A stretch of 64,000 nucleotides of DNA from positions 15,554-79,553 of the forward strand of contig CAKQRQ010000009.1 in the NCBI GenBank assembly GCA_934271465.1, read 5' to 3'. The position numbers and the translations under genes are program-made. Source of the stretch: an uncultured Alphaproteobacteria bacterium. GTDB lineage: Bacteria > Pseudomonadota > Alphaproteobacteria > RF32 > CAG-239. Below, piece by piece: positions 7,916-16,877 of this stretch (its first letter is position 1; the number at the start of each line of letters is the position of its first letter). The notes under the pieces are model-generated. The model worked only from the letters and a program-made list of their open reading frames with translations. It was not told the DNA's origin and did not search any database.

Positions 7916-9022
7916 TTAGTATTTAATGCAATAACCGAGCTGGGCGCTGTAAGGAAAGTTCACTTTCAGTCCTGTTTCCGCGCCGGTTTGAGAAAAGCCG
8001 ACCAATTTGTTGCTTCCGTCGCTTAAATCGTTTGAGGTTTCGCTTGTTCCGACAACGCTACCGAAGTTGGTTGTGGTTCCGGTCAAAACACCCGAACCGC
8101 TGACTGTTCCGGCACGCATGGCATATTTTTTTGTTCCGTCCGTCAGACCGATTGCCTTTCCCGTTCCGGAAACATAAGCCCACAAAGCCCCTGTCAGCAC
8201 ACGCGTTGCATTTGGCAGGTTAAATGTTGTTTCGCCGTCGCCTACCCCATAAGCCACGCCGATGACATCAAACAAATCGGCATAAGTTTCGCGTGATACT
8301 TCTGCCCCGTCGCAAAACAAGTAGCCCGAGGGGATTTCATCAATATTCGGCCATGCAATTACCGTTCCGGGGAGGACGCTTGCTTGAACCGCGCGGCGGA
8401 CAAAGGCCGTTGAAGCCGCTTTGCGCGAATTATCCGAGGCGGAAGCTGTCGGCACAAGCGGACTTGTTGAAAAGGTCTTTGTGCCGGATATGCTTTCGGA
8501 GCCTGTCTTATGCACGCAATTTGCGGTATCGGCATTTGCGGCGGCTGTTGCTGCTGCTTCAGCCGAGGCAGCAGCATTTGTTTCTGATGTTGCGGCGGCC
8601 GATGCACTTGCTGCGGCAGTGTTTGCGGCTGTTTGAGCCTGAGAAGCGGAAGATTCGGCACTCGCCACTGCCGCCTGTGCGGCGGCCGTTTTGGCTTCCA
8701 CTTGAGGAAAAATTGTTTCCGCCGCATAATCAGCTACTTCTTGCTTGAGCGCCGCCGAACTCGCCGCCACGGCTTCTGCTCCGGCTGCAGATGCTGCAGA
8801 AGACGCATCTTGAATTCCTTGGGATATCTTTGCATCAAACTGCTTATCGGCTGTTTTAATCACTTCATCCAGCTTGGGTTTAGCCGTCTGCCGCACATAG
8901 GCTTCTATCTCGGCCTCGCCCGATTTGATATAGCGGAGGGCGCAGTCAATATCCAAGCTGACTTCATCTTGGAACAGGACTTCTATTTTTTCGCCCGAAT
9001 TAAGGATAATTGTGTTTTCCAT
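7916..9022 (-). CDS. tail fibre with Ala-rich coiled coil and tail-collar domain
   Basis: 368 residues. Residues 1-60 are a head. Residues about 80-165 are almost pure Ala/Ser/Thr/Glu repeats (SAAATSETNAAASAEAAATA), a long trimeric coiled-coil shaft. Then a phage tail-collar domain reads VIAWPNIDEIPSGYLFCDG and YADLFDVIGVAYGVGDGETTFNLP. The C-terminus is a Gly/Thr-rich beta region likely to be the receptor tip. It is paralogous in the collar domain to the gene at 9390-10145, so the phage carries two collar fibres. Confidence 0.8.
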   Translation of the reverse strand: MENTIILNSGEKIEVLFQDEVSLDIDCALRYIKSGEAEIEAYVRQTAKPKLDEVIKTADKQFDAKISQGIQDASSAASAAGAEAVAASSAALKQEVADYAAETIFPQVEAKTAAAQAAVASAESSASQAQTAANTAAASASAAATSETNAAASAEAAATAAANADTANCVHKTGSESISGTKTFSTSPLVPTASASDNSRKAASTAFVRRAVQASVLPGTVIAWPNIDEIPSGYLFCDGAEVSRETYADLFDVIGVAYGVGDGETTFNLPNATRVLTGALWAYVSGTGKAIGLTDGTKKYAMRAGTVSGSGVLTGTTTNFGSVVGTSETSNDLSDGSNKLVGFSQTGAETGLKVNFPYSAQLGYCIKY

Positions 9023-9028
9023 CGGTTC

Positions 9029-9388
9029 TTACTCCGTTACGTCCGGACTGACGATAAACGCAGCCCGTGTTGATAAATTTGCCGGAAAAATCGTATGGAC
9101 CTCGCCGTTGCCGAATATCATTTGAATATCCGTCACATAATCGCCGCCCGCCTGCAGGCCTTTTGTATCTTTCGGCTCAAGGCTCAGATAGGCCTTGCCT
9201 CTTGCGGCATCGTCAATTATCCCCTGTTTTGTCAATACAACTTCGCCCTCGTCTCTTGTTCTGACCTGCATTTTGAGACCGGCTCCCGTCAGATTGATAT
9301 AACCGTTGCGGCCTTTCAGCTGCAGGTTTATCGTAAAATTATCGCCTCTTTTGACCTCTATGGCGTTTGGCCTAATTCGTCCGACCAT
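9029..9388 (-). CDS. BppU-N-like Ig-fold baseplate/fibre protein
   Basis: 119 residues from ATG with AAAGGAGG eight bases upstream; a longer frame lacks such a site. The pattern 'VKRGDNFTINLQLKG, NLTGAGLKMQVRT, GEVVLTKQG, DTKGLQAGGDYVTDIQ' is the beta-sandwich consensus of phage baseplate upper protein N-terminal domains, which connect receptor-binding proteins to the virion. It lies between the two collar-fibre genes, with two bases to the upstream gene's stop. Confidence 0.6.
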   Translation of the reverse strand: MVGRIRPNAIEVKRGDNFTINLQLKGRNGYINLTGAGLKMQVRTRDEGEVVLTKQGIIDDAARGKAYLSLEPKDTKGLQAGGDYVTDIQMIFGNGEVHTIFPANLSTRAAFIVSPDVTE

Positions 9389-9389
9389 A

Positions 9390-10145
9390 TTATTCCTCCT
9401 TTTTTGCTTTGATAAACCAATTGACGGCATAGTTTTCGGGCGTCACATGCGCTGAAGCTCCGTAAACAGCGCTGCTTGCGCTCGCCTTTGAAAAAGTCGT
9501 CGTAAACTGCCCTGTGGGCATATCGCCGTTGCACCAGGCTTTTGCCGCACCGCCGCCTGATGAACCATGCGTGGAATAAGTCGTGTGCGAGTGGTCGTGA
9601 TCGGGCAGCCCTTCGGCCTGAGCCGTATAAATATCGGCCGCCGAATTGCCGCCGAGTCCGCGTAAAAATTTGCCCCGATAATCCGGCACATTAAAAGTTG
9701 TTTCGCCATTGCCTTCGCCAAACTGTGTGCCGATAACCTCGAACAAATCGGCATAGTCCGTGCGCGAAACAGCCTGCCCGCTGCATAACAGCCAACCGCC
9801 GTGGTTTTCGCTTAAAACCGAGGCTTTGATATCTCCTATTTCAACCAGCGCATTCATCAGTGTTTTAATGTTTTGCGAGGTGTCCGATGAGGCTTTGTCA
9901 AGCTGTTTGCGGTTGACGGCATCGCTGCTTTGGGTGCCGTCGGCCAGATTGGTAATTTTGAAATTGCCGACATTAAAATTGCCTTCCATTTTTGATGTTC
10001 CTTTTTTGAGAAAACATTGACTGAGGCCGTCGGCAAAATTGTCGTCTTCCTCGTCCATGTGGTCGGTCACAATGTCGATATCGTTGATTCTGTCGTCTTC
10101 CCAATTATGCAGGCGGGAAAACACGCCTTCGCTGTCGAATGGCAT
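9390..10145 (-). CDS. tail fibre with tail-collar domain
   Basis: 251 residues. The acidic N-terminus (NWEDDRINDIDIVTDHMDEEDDN) may dock to the tail. A segment 'KMEGNFNVGNFKITNLADG, SSDAVNRKQLD' is the 'mkGdlnmggnkItnLa' motif common to fibres. The collar domain GGWLLCSGQAVSRTDYADLF and ETTFNVPDYRGKFLRG follows, with a His-rich tip region (DHDHSHTTY). Members of this collar family bind metal through such HxH repeats. It is the first gene of the fibre cluster. Confidence 0.82.
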   Translation of the reverse strand: MPFDSEGVFSRLHNWEDDRINDIDIVTDHMDEEDDNFADGLSQCFLKKGTSKMEGNFNVGNFKITNLADGTQSSDAVNRKQLDKASSDTSQNIKTLMNALVEIGDIKASVLSENHGGWLLCSGQAVSRTDYADLFEVIGTQFGEGNGETTFNVPDYRGKFLRGLGGNSAADIYTAQAEGLPDHDHSHTTYSTHGSSGGGAAKAWCNGDMPTGQFTTTFSKASASSAVYGASAHVTPENYAVNWFIKAKKEE

Positions 10146-10189
10146 TTGAGTTCCTTTCGTTAACTTGTTGATTAAAATATGAGGTAAAT

Positions 10190-10465
10190 TTAGAGGAGTA
10201 TTGCCGCCAATACTTTAAGTCCGGCTATCACAACCAGATACATCAGAATAAAATACACCCCGTAAGCAACGCGGTTTTCGGGTTTGAAGATTTTTGAAAC
10301 CAAAAAAGATTTGAAAATATAGGTCAAAATAAAGGCTGCATCACAAAACATCAGTATGGTTTTGGCATTTCCGCCCGCAATGCCTGTCAAAATGACGGAC
10401 ATCACTTTGGGAAGAGCGATAAACGCAATCAAAAAGATGATTATGCCCCTGATTGTTTTTTTCAT
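10190..10465 (-). CDS. small membrane protein in prophage, unknown
   Basis: 91 residues with three hydrophobic helices (about 7-28, 34-52, 66-90) and a Lys-rich start. AAAGGCGGATG-like upstream sequence gives a moderate ribosome site. It is separated from the tail genes by about 370 bp of repeat-containing DNA, so it may be a moron or a second holin candidate. I recognise no family. Confidence 0.5.
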   Translation of the reverse strand: MKKTIRGIIIFLIAFIALPKVMSVILTGIAGGNAKTILMFCDAAFILTYIFKSFLVSKIFKPENRVAYGVYFILMYLVVIAGLKVLAAILL

Positions 10466-10539
10466 CCGCCTTTTCCTTGTTTTTGTATTCTGATTTTATT
10501 TATAAAGCCGATAATTTAAGTATTGGTTAAGAAAGAACG

Positions 10540-10692
10540 GTCATTCCCGTGCCCGAGGCTTTGGCCGAGGAATAGACACGGGAATCCAGGGAAAATTTGA
10601 TTCTTTGTCCAACCTAGACCTCCGGGTCAAGCCCGAAGGTGACGATAACGGAGTGGTCTGGACCTCCGGTTCAAGCCCGAAAATGACGGGTT
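10540..10692. repeat. dispersed intergenic repeat (GTCATTCCCGTG / GACGGG family), copy 1
   Basis: In the gene-free stretch 10466-10837. Begins GTCATTCCCGTGCCCGAGGC and contains 'AATAGACACGGGAATCCAGG' and two tandem sub-blocks 'ACCTCCGGnTCAAGCCCGAA' followed by GTGACG/ATGACGG. The parts are inversely related (GTCATTCCCGTG versus CACGGGAAT; GTCAT versus ATGAC). It is related to the copy at 21583-21768. An open frame across it is only the translated repeat. I see nothing else in the rest of this gap. Confidence 0.75.
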
Positions 10693-10837
10693 CTTGCTTT
10701 TTGATACCTTTGAAAAAGTCTGACATTTGGAGCGGATAGAAACAAAAGTCGGCGTGTAAAAATTTTAGTGTAGATAAACCTACATGAATTTTTACATGCC
10801 GCCCCTTTTGTGATTAGCCGCCCAAAGAGCAGACTTT

Positions 10838-11521
10838 TTATATCAGCATGGCGGCGGCCGACAAAGCCGATTTCAAAAAATTATTTCCGGCGGCTGCCTG
10901 TGCGGCCGAATTAGCCTGACGATTGGCCTCTATTCTCCTGTCGGCGCCGCTTCGGATATTATATTTATCCATGGCCACATCATAGCCCGAATACGAATTT
11001 TGCAAGGCCGACAGAAGCTGATTGATAAACTGGCTCTGCGCGTTGTTTGAGAAATTTGCCGCCTTAATCTCGTCATTGAGCGAATTTGAAAAGGCGTTTT
11101 GTCCGGCTAAAACTGACTGATAGGCTGCTTGATTCAGCGCATTGTTCTGTGTGTTTTGCAAATCCGTCATTGCACGCTGATAAGCCTCTGTTCCGACTCC
11201 GAGCCCCTTGTTGGCCAAAGAGGCCTCCAAATCCGCCGTTTGATTTTTGAACTGCGGCGTCAAGGCTGCCACATAAGATTGATAGGCCGCATTTTCGGCT
11301 CGTTGGCGCGCGGCGTCGGAGCCGTCCGCCCCAAACCTATAAGCCCCCATATTGCCCAGCTGCGAGGACGCATCGGCCGCATAAGAAGTTAAATTATTTA
11401 AAGTGGTGTCATAATTTTGCGTATTGTAGCCGTTCAGATATTTCAAAACATCGTTTTCGGAGCCAAACAACGATGTTGAAGCCCCGCCCGCACCCAAAAT
11501 TTTTCCGATTGATTTACTCAT
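10838..11521 (-). CDS. Ala/Asn/Gln-rich virion protein, candidate ejection (internal) protein
   Basis: 227 residues from ATG with AAAGGAAA upstream. Composition is rich in Ala, Asn, Gln and Ser and predicted helical throughout (QTADLEASLANKGLGVGTEAYQRAMTDLQNTQNNALNQ). 'GLGVGTEAY' followed by 'QRAMTDLQNTQNNALNQAAYQSVLAGQNAFSN' resembles DNA-injection/internal proteins of podoviruses. The short C-terminal hydrophobic end (FLKSALSAAAMLI) is membrane-active in character. Its start overlaps the acetyltransferase stop by eight bases. Confidence 0.5.
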   Translation of the reverse strand: MSKSIGKILGAGGASTSLFGSENDVLKYLNGYNTQNYDTTLNNLTSYAADASSQLGNMGAYRFGADGSDAARQRAENAAYQSYVAALTPQFKNQTADLEASLANKGLGVGTEAYQRAMTDLQNTQNNALNQAAYQSVLAGQNAFSNSLNDEIKAANFSNNAQSQFINQLLSALQNSYSGYDVAMDKYNIRSGADRRIEANRQANSAAQAAAGNNFLKSALSAAAMLI

Positions 11522-11963
11522 TTGTTTTTCCTTTCCATTTGTTTTCTGATTGAAGCATTCCATAAAAATAACAATCCGCGCCGTCATCCCGATAACCGCG
11601 GAGAAGTCCTTCCCGCACAAAGCCGAGCTTTTCGACCAGTTTGATACAGGAGAAATTGTCCGTATTGACCAGCAGACTGATGCGTTTGACCTTAAGGACC
11701 TCAAACGCCAAAGCAAAAATCACTTTCAAAATCCGCCTGCTGCACCAGCGTTTATCCGTTGTGTAGATTGTCCACCAGACATCACGCCCGAGGCGGATAT
11801 TGTGGTAAATCAGCCCGCCGATTAACCGACCGTCAAGTTCAAACCCTAGGGTTAAAAAATCGTCTTCCCAATTTTTGGAAAACCCCAAACCGACACTGAC
11901 CCAATCGGCAATGTGTCCTGTTGTATCGGGCACGATTTTACAAAACACCGGCTGCTGTTTCAT
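11514..11963 (-). CDS. GNAT-family N-acetyltransferase carried in the virion operon
   Basis: 149 residues from the ATG with GGGGGTG upstream. The pattern 'GRLIGGLIYHNI', 'IYTTDKRWCSRRILKVIFALAFEVLKVKRISLLVNTDNFSCIKLVEKLGFVREGLLRGY' matches acetyl-CoA-binding motif A (here divergent, Ser-Arg-Arg instead of G-x-G) and the B motif 'N..s..l.eklGF..eG'. Similar GNAT genes occur inside podovirus tail regions, with unknown substrate. It overlaps both neighbours, so it is a fixed member of the operon rather than a late insertion. Confidence 0.7.
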   Translation of the reverse strand: MKQQPVFCKIVPDTTGHIADWVSVGLGFSKNWEDDFLTLGFELDGRLIGGLIYHNIRLGRDVWWTIYTTDKRWCSRRILKVIFALAFEVLKVKRISLLVNTDNFSCIKLVEKLGFVREGLLRGYRDDGADCYFYGMLQSENKWKGKTNE

Positions 11964-13491
11964 AACGCACCCCCGTATCATACCAGTCTATCATATTGCC
12001 ACGCGTTTTGGTTTTGAACACCACAGAGGCTTTAAATCCCGTGGCGGAATTGGCTATCCATTGCGACCGTATCACGCCCCGCAATGTCTGCCATTTTGTT
12101 CCGACAGGATTTGCCAAAGACGACCACGGCGCTTCGTTCCACCGCGTGAGACCTGTCGAACCCAAATTTTCGGCATAGGCCAAGCGGCGTTCTTCAAAAT
12201 CCATGTCCGTATAAATGACCAACGCATATTTTGTCGCCGATTTGGTGCGTGGATTAAGAAGCTGAATTTTTTTGAGGTTGTCTGTCCCCAGATTGCAAAA
12301 AGCCTGTCTGACTTCGCCCGCAATCGGCGTGCCGTTGTCCGAGCAACCGTCATCAAACAGACAAACCCCGTAATCCGCTCCGAAATACAACCGCCCTTCA
12401 AACAATTCCCAGCAATAGGATTTAATCCCCGTAAACCGACACCATGCTCCCGTGTTGAGCGTGATGACATGCTGCTCAAACAGGCGTGAAACCGGCACAT
12501 TGAACAAACAAAAACCGCCTTTGGGATACATTACGCTTTGCCAGCCGTCTTTGTTTTTGCCCGAGGCTGCGCGCTCCAACACCAGCCCGTTGATTTTGTC
12601 CGAAAAAGACACCGCCGACGTTCCTGCTTGTGCTAAGGGCAAGACCTTTGACAAAGGTAGATAGCCTTCTTCGGTAATCACGACAATATCGCCTTGATAA
12701 GGCATGGTGCATTGCGCACCAATCGGACGGGCAATTTTGAAGCTTCCCTTGAGCGACCACTCATCGGCCGAATTGGGGTTGATTCCGGCATAAACTAAAA
12801 CCTCGCCTTCGGTTGTGATGAAGACCGTCAAGTCATCTATTCCCGTTCCGCCGTCAACCGTCCAGCAGCAGACCGCCGCCAGACTGCCGCCAAATCGCGC
12901 AGTCTGACTCAAGTCAAAGGCTTTGAGCGTGCCGGAGATATTTCCGGCTGAGGCCGCATACCAGACTTTGAGCGTTTCTTTTTCGACAAACCACAAAAAT
13001 TGTTTGGACACACCGCCCGAGATCATTTTGGCCGCTGTCAAGCCTTCGCCCTCAAAGCCCCAGTCTTCAAGAACGTCTTCGCCGTTGTCGTTGACATAAA
13101 ACACTTTTGGCGTATCAACTCCGTTCATCAAAAACAGCCTGTCTTTGTAGCGCACTGTCTGACAACGGTTTTTCTGAAACGACGCTCCGGACAAGACCCT
13201 GACATTCTTTTTGGAAGTCAGGTTATAGGCCTTTCCGCCGGAAATGCCTATCAGACGTTCGCTTCCGGCTTTTTTGTATGCAGCCAGAGTCATTACCGGA
13301 GCTGTCAATTTGGCGTGCATGGTATAGCCTTTGCGCAGAGATACTTTTGTTTCGCGCGGAATATAGTTGTCCATCACAATGGCGTCCGTCCGCGCCATCA
13401 CATCCAGACTGTCGCGCACATTAAGGCCGCCCGTCGGCGCCGGCAAGCTGTAGTTGATAGATTTTGATGTTCTAATAACCGGCATGGACAT
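11938..13491 (-). CDS. phage virion protein, candidate tail/stabilisation protein with beta-propeller-like body
   Basis: 517 residues. The start 'PAPTGGLNVRDSLDVMARTDAIVMDNYIPRETKVSLRKGYTMH' is the typical opening of podovirus tail/DNA-stabilisation proteins (P22 gp10 position): polyproline-Gly-Gly-Leu, then 'DA..mDN..P....v..R.G'. The body has repeated beta segments with aromatic-rich strands. Gene order downstream of the head-tail adaptor supports a tail-tube or gp10-like role. The exact equivalent is uncertain. Confidence 0.6.
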   Translation of the reverse strand: MSMPVIRTSKSINYSLPAPTGGLNVRDSLDVMARTDAIVMDNYIPRETKVSLRKGYTMHAKLTAPVMTLAAYKKAGSERLIGISGGKAYNLTSKKNVRVLSGASFQKNRCQTVRYKDRLFLMNGVDTPKVFYVNDNGEDVLEDWGFEGEGLTAAKMISGGVSKQFLWFVEKETLKVWYAASAGNISGTLKAFDLSQTARFGGSLAAVCCWTVDGGTGIDDLTVFITTEGEVLVYAGINPNSADEWSLKGSFKIARPIGAQCTMPYQGDIVVITEEGYLPLSKVLPLAQAGTSAVSFSDKINGLVLERAASGKNKDGWQSVMYPKGGFCLFNVPVSRLFEQHVITLNTGAWCRFTGIKSYCWELFEGRLYFGADYGVCLFDDGCSDNGTPIAGEVRQAFCNLGTDNLKKIQLLNPRTKSATKYALVIYTDMDFEERRLAYAENLGSTGLTRWNEAPWSSLANPVGTKWQTLRGVIRSQWIANSATGFKASVVFKTKTRGNMIDWYDTGVRYETAAGVL

Positions 13492-14179
13492 TGATGGTTA
13501 CTCCTTCTGGCAATACCCCCTCTCCGCCGCCCAAGCAGATATCCTTGACGGCTAGAGATGAGGCAAATTTCTTTTTGATTTCGCGCTCGTATTCGGCATA
13601 TTCTTCCGCATAATCCATACCGTTGCGCTTGAGCCACCGCCATAAAATGCCCAATTTGACAAGATAATCATCAAAAACGGGAATGTCCGTGTTGGCCGTC
13701 AATTCACTTTTTTCGACATAGGACGATGCCTCAAAACAAATTGTGTTTGTTCGATACTGAAAGACAATTTTGAGACCGTCGGCCGGCGGCGTCAAAAACT
13801 TGAGCATACCGTTTTGAATCTTGAACCGAACTCCCTCGGAGGAGGTTTGAAGATATTTTTCCTTCATCCAGTCTTCGGGCGTGACGGCGCCGATAACTTT
13901 TTCCTTTGAATCTTTGATATAAATCGTGTTGTTCAACAGCGTATAAAAATCGGGACACACATCTGCCAGCAGATAGTTTGAGCGTCCGCCCGACGTGCGC
14001 AAGACCCCCTCTTTGGTCAGCTCCTGCCAATCGCCATACCGCAGCAGACTGTCTAATGCTGATTTGGCCACGCTCAAAAAAATGCTGTCGGACAAAGACG
14101 AGCGGTTAAACAAATCCTCCGGCCGCTTGGTCGCCGCCATATCGGCCACCTCGCCGCATATTTCCAAAACAGATTTCAT
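13472..14179 (-). CDS. head-tail adaptor / tail-tubular A-like protein
   Basis: 235 residues. N-terminal helices are followed by a beta-rich central part ('LRYGDWQELTKEG', 'ADVCPDFYTLLNNTIYIKDS') and a C-terminal helical arm with a YAEEYAEYEREIKKKFA segment. This layout (helical bundle with 'W.fa......' and a late 'a..ye..y...l' helix) is that of podovirus adaptor proteins (gp4/gp11 type) that cap the portal. It overlaps both neighbours by a few bases. Confidence 0.55.
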   Translation of the reverse strand: MKSVLEICGEVADMAATKRPEDLFNRSSLSDSIFLSVAKSALDSLLRYGDWQELTKEGVLRTSGGRSNYLLADVCPDFYTLLNNTIYIKDSKEKVIGAVTPEDWMKEKYLQTSSEGVRFKIQNGMLKFLTPPADGLKIVFQYRTNTICFEASSYVEKSELTANTDIPVFDDYLVKLGILWRWLKRNGMDYAEEYAEYEREIKKKFASSLAVKDICLGGGEGVLPEGVTINVHAGY

Positions 14180-14727
14180 CTGTGCTTCTCCTTTACTCTT
14201 TTGAGATTTGTGATTTCGGCTTCAAGAGCTCTGATGCGCGCCTGATATTTTTGTTCAAGCTGCGCTCTGTTCTCTGTTTGCTTCAATTCGCGGTTGACCG
14301 ACCGAAAACGCTTGGCCATTGCACATTCTGTTTCAAGCCCCAGCTCTGCTGCGTGCACATCGCTCAAATCGGCCAAAGCTTCCAACGTAAACACACCGCG
14401 GTATTTGCAGGCTTCTATTTCCGCCGGAGTTAAAAAAGCTATCTGCTCTAACGGGAGCCCTTGTTCGGCTTGTTTTTTGGACAGCTGATAGCGCGCGTAT
14501 TCTACCGGAAAACGAGCTATTTTATCGGGCGAGGCCGGTTGATCAAAAACCTCTGTCGTATTATCTTTTATTCTGATTTCGCAGTAACAGACCGTTTTGA
14601 ACACAGGCAGTCCGTTAGCGTCTGTTTTGCCTGTTTTGACGGCCTTGTCATAAAATCGGGCAAACAGGCTGTCTTCCTGATGATTTTTGTATTGTTCAAT
14701 TAATTTTTGGTAGGTGCTGAAATCCAT
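14176..14727 (-). CDS. phage head-region protein with HhH-like segment and C-terminal coiled coil
   Basis: 183 residues from the ATG preceded by AGGAGT. The middle part ('FLTPAEIEACKYRGVFTLEALADLSDVHAAELG') has the form of the helix-hairpin-helix-like 'yrg..TlE.LA.l.d....lG' unit often found in a small gene next to podovirus capsids. The C-terminal 50 residues form a Lys/Glu/Arg-rich coiled coil. Its role is unknown; it may be a head-completion or capsid-accessory protein. Confidence 0.5.
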   Translation of the reverse strand: MDFSTYQKLIEQYKNHQEDSLFARFYDKAVKTGKTDANGLPVFKTVCYCEIRIKDNTTEVFDQPASPDKIARFPVEYARYQLSKKQAEQGLPLEQIAFLTPAEIEACKYRGVFTLEALADLSDVHAAELGLETECAMAKRFRSVNRELKQTENRAQLEQKYQARIRALEAEITNLKRVKEKHR

Positions 14728-14806
14728 TTTGCAAAACTCCTGTAAATGGTTTTGGGAAGCCGACAAGGTTTTGATGCCTTGCCGGCTCCTTAAAGTTTTA
14801 TGTTAA

Positions 14807-15826
14807 TTAATTTCCGCCTTCGGCGTTGGTGTCATTTCCTCCGGAAGCCGATGTTTCGGTCTTGGGCGTGTTAATCAAAACCCCTTGCAATGCGGCATTG
14901 GACATGGTCATATTGCCTGCCCAGCCGATAATGCGGTAAAAGGCATCTTGATTGACGGCCAAACGATCCCCGCCGATCACACGCATATTGCGGTCTTTAT
15001 GCGGACGCAGATACAGGTAATCGGTATTCAGAAAATACATGTGATTTTCGGGACAATAACCGCTTTGTCCACCGTCATAAATCACATCGGCGCCTTTGAA
15101 CTTGAGGCTTGAAAATCCGGCTTCGGCCAACTTGGGATCCGTGTAGCGCTGCGCCGGCTGCATGGCCGCCTCGAGTATGGCATAAAGTTTATCATCAGTC
15201 ACAATCAAATCCGGCTTGTCCACGCCGCGCGTGCATTTGAGATACAGCTCGTTCATCGCGGCAAGGATTGTTGAAGAATCAAGCGCGGTTTTGCTTAAAG
15301 ACTGATTGCGCCAAAACTCGTTGCCGGTTGTGGCGCGGTTGATATTTCCGACAGTGCCCGAGGTCGGATCATCGGCAACCAGCAACTTGAGCCCGCCGAT
15401 GGCCTTGCCGTTGGAACCGGTGCCGTCGCCGTAAATGGCTGAAGCCAACTGGTTGGTCATAGTCTTTTCGGCATTTTGGATACGTTTCTCAAACAACTCC
15501 ATCACCTGCTCTTTGCCGGAATTTTTGAGCAAATCTTCACCCGAAACCGCCACCGGAACAGCCGCCAGTTTCATGGCATATTCGGCTGCCGTAAAGAGCT
15601 GTTTGGGCGTGTAGTCGATTGTGTCGTATCCGGAATACCAGACCATATCGCCTTCGCCGTATTCTAATTCTTCCAAAATTTTGGAGCCGCCGCTGACGGT
15701 TCTGATTTTATTTTTGTCTTTTAATCTTGAAATCAACGCATTTTTCTTGGAAATATTGTCTGCCAATTTTCCTGTGCGTGATTCAAGCGTGATACTGAAA
15801 ATATCGTTATAATTTTGATTAGCCAT
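14807..15826 (-). CDS. major capsid protein (HK97 fold)
   Basis: 339 residues. An N-terminal arm (SRTGKLADNISKKNALISRLK) leads to 'LEELEYGEGDMVWYSGYDTIDYTP', a spine helix region (KRIQNAEKTMTNQLASAIYGDGTG), 'LIVTDDKLYAILEAAMQPAQRYTDPKLAEAGFSSLKFKGADVIYDG' and 'MYFLNTDYLYLRPH'. These correspond to the E-loop, P- and A-domain order of podovirus/siphovirus coat proteins in the P22-coat/DUF-type groups. Its position after a scaffold-like gene supports the call. Confidence 0.8.
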   Translation of the reverse strand: MANQNYNDIFSITLESRTGKLADNISKKNALISRLKDKNKIRTVSGGSKILEELEYGEGDMVWYSGYDTIDYTPKQLFTAAEYAMKLAAVPVAVSGEDLLKNSGKEQVMELFEKRIQNAEKTMTNQLASAIYGDGTGSNGKAIGGLKLLVADDPTSGTVGNINRATTGNEFWRNQSLSKTALDSSTILAAMNELYLKCTRGVDKPDLIVTDDKLYAILEAAMQPAQRYTDPKLAEAGFSSLKFKGADVIYDGGQSGYCPENHMYFLNTDYLYLRPHKDRNMRVIGGDRLAVNQDAFYRIIGWAGNMTMSNAALQGVLINTPKTETSASGGNDTNAEGGN

Positions 15827-15857
15827 TTTTTGTTCCTTTATTTTTTAAGGGTTAAGA

Positions 15858-16649
15858 TTAATTATCATCGCCAAGCGCAGCAAAACGCATCTCAAGTTCT
15901 TCGCGGAGACTCATATTTGAGGTATCGGGAACGGCCTTACCTTTTGGAGAAAATGAAGCCTCCCGTGCTTTTTTGGCGTCTTTGCCTTTGAGTTCCAGCG
16001 CGTCTTGAGATTGTCCGGCAATCAGTTTGTCTCTGGTTTTGGCGTTAAACCACAGAGCCGTTTCGTAAGCTTCATCCAGACTTTTGACGACGCCTCCGGC
16101 CAATAGCCGATGCATGTCTTCGGCAACTTCCTTAAAATAGGGGTGCTTTAAGCTGCCGGTATCATCGCGGCCAAAGACAAAGTCATCAACCAAAGTCTGA
16201 GTCAGATGTTCGTTTAACGCATTAATCAGCGAGTGTTTTGCCCCTTCTCCCGCTGCCGGAGAAGAAAACGCTTTCGGAGGGGCGACCCGATAAACTTCCG
16301 AAAGCATTTTTATGGCGCCCTGCGCATCTTTGGATAGATATTCATCCACATCGAGCAATGTTTTGAGCCACTGCTCTTCAGAGGTCACGCCATAACTTTT
16401 GAGGCTCTCTTTGCGGGCGGCAAATTTTTCACTTAAGGTTTTGCCGACCTCGCCGGAGAGCGTTCGTAATTTTTGAAACCCTTTATCTACTTCATCTTCT
16501 CTGGCGCATAAATATTTTTGCCATTTTTCAGGCAATTCGCCAAAAGATTGCGCAAATTCGGGGGCATAGCCCGCAGGGGCTTGAAGCGCCGTTTCCGGTT
16601 CCTGCGGTTGAATTTCCTCAATATTTTGAGTTTCGTTTGTTTCAGTCAT
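15858..16649 (-). CDS. scaffolding-like protein
   Basis: 263 residues, acidic (Glu/Gln-rich start) and helical, with a basic tail region near the end (KGKDAKKAREASFSPKGKAV, then LREELEMRFAAL). Acidic helical proteins with a short basic C-terminal capsid-binding helix between portal and capsid genes are typically scaffolds. It starts eight bases inside the small upstream gene. Identification rests on position and composition. Confidence 0.6.
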   Translation of the reverse strand: MTETNETQNIEEIQPQEPETALQAPAGYAPEFAQSFGELPEKWQKYLCAREDEVDKGFQKLRTLSGEVGKTLSEKFAARKESLKSYGVTSEEQWLKTLLDVDEYLSKDAQGAIKMLSEVYRVAPPKAFSSPAAGEGAKHSLINALNEHLTQTLVDDFVFGRDDTGSLKHPYFKEVAEDMHRLLAGGVVKSLDEAYETALWFNAKTRDKLIAGQSQDALELKGKDAKKAREASFSPKGKAVPDTSNMSLREELEMRFAALGDDN

Positions 16650-16872
16650 TCCATATTCCTTTCTTGTAGGTGGTCAAAAGCTCGGCAAAAATTTCTTTTT
16701 GCTGAGCGGTTTCGTTTCGGCGGCGGATATTTTGGAGATACTCTTTGGAATAATCCGACGCCGCGGCCAAAGACGAGGCCTTTAAGTAACGGTCGATGTC
16801 GCTTGAAGAAGACGCAACCGACCCATCCGGCAAAATCACTTCTGCCGAAAAATTTTTGCTGAAATATGTCAT
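16642..16872 (-). CDS. small virion-operon protein, unknown
   Basis: 76 residues beginning MTYFSKNFSAEVILPDGSVA. A short beta start is followed by a helical part (NIRRRNETAQQKEIFAELLTTYKKG). It sits six bases after the portal stop and overlaps the scaffold gene. It may be a head-decoration or scaffold partner; I recognise no family. Confidence 0.5.
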   Translation of the reverse strand: MTYFSKNFSAEVILPDGSVASSSSDIDRYLKASSLAAASDYSKEYLQNIRRRNETAQQKEIFAELLTTYKKGIWND

Positions 16873-16877
16873 TTATT

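Noticed and set aside
10541..10726. 61-codon minus-strand frame in the prophage
   Set aside because: It is translated dispersed repeat, with no ribosome site.
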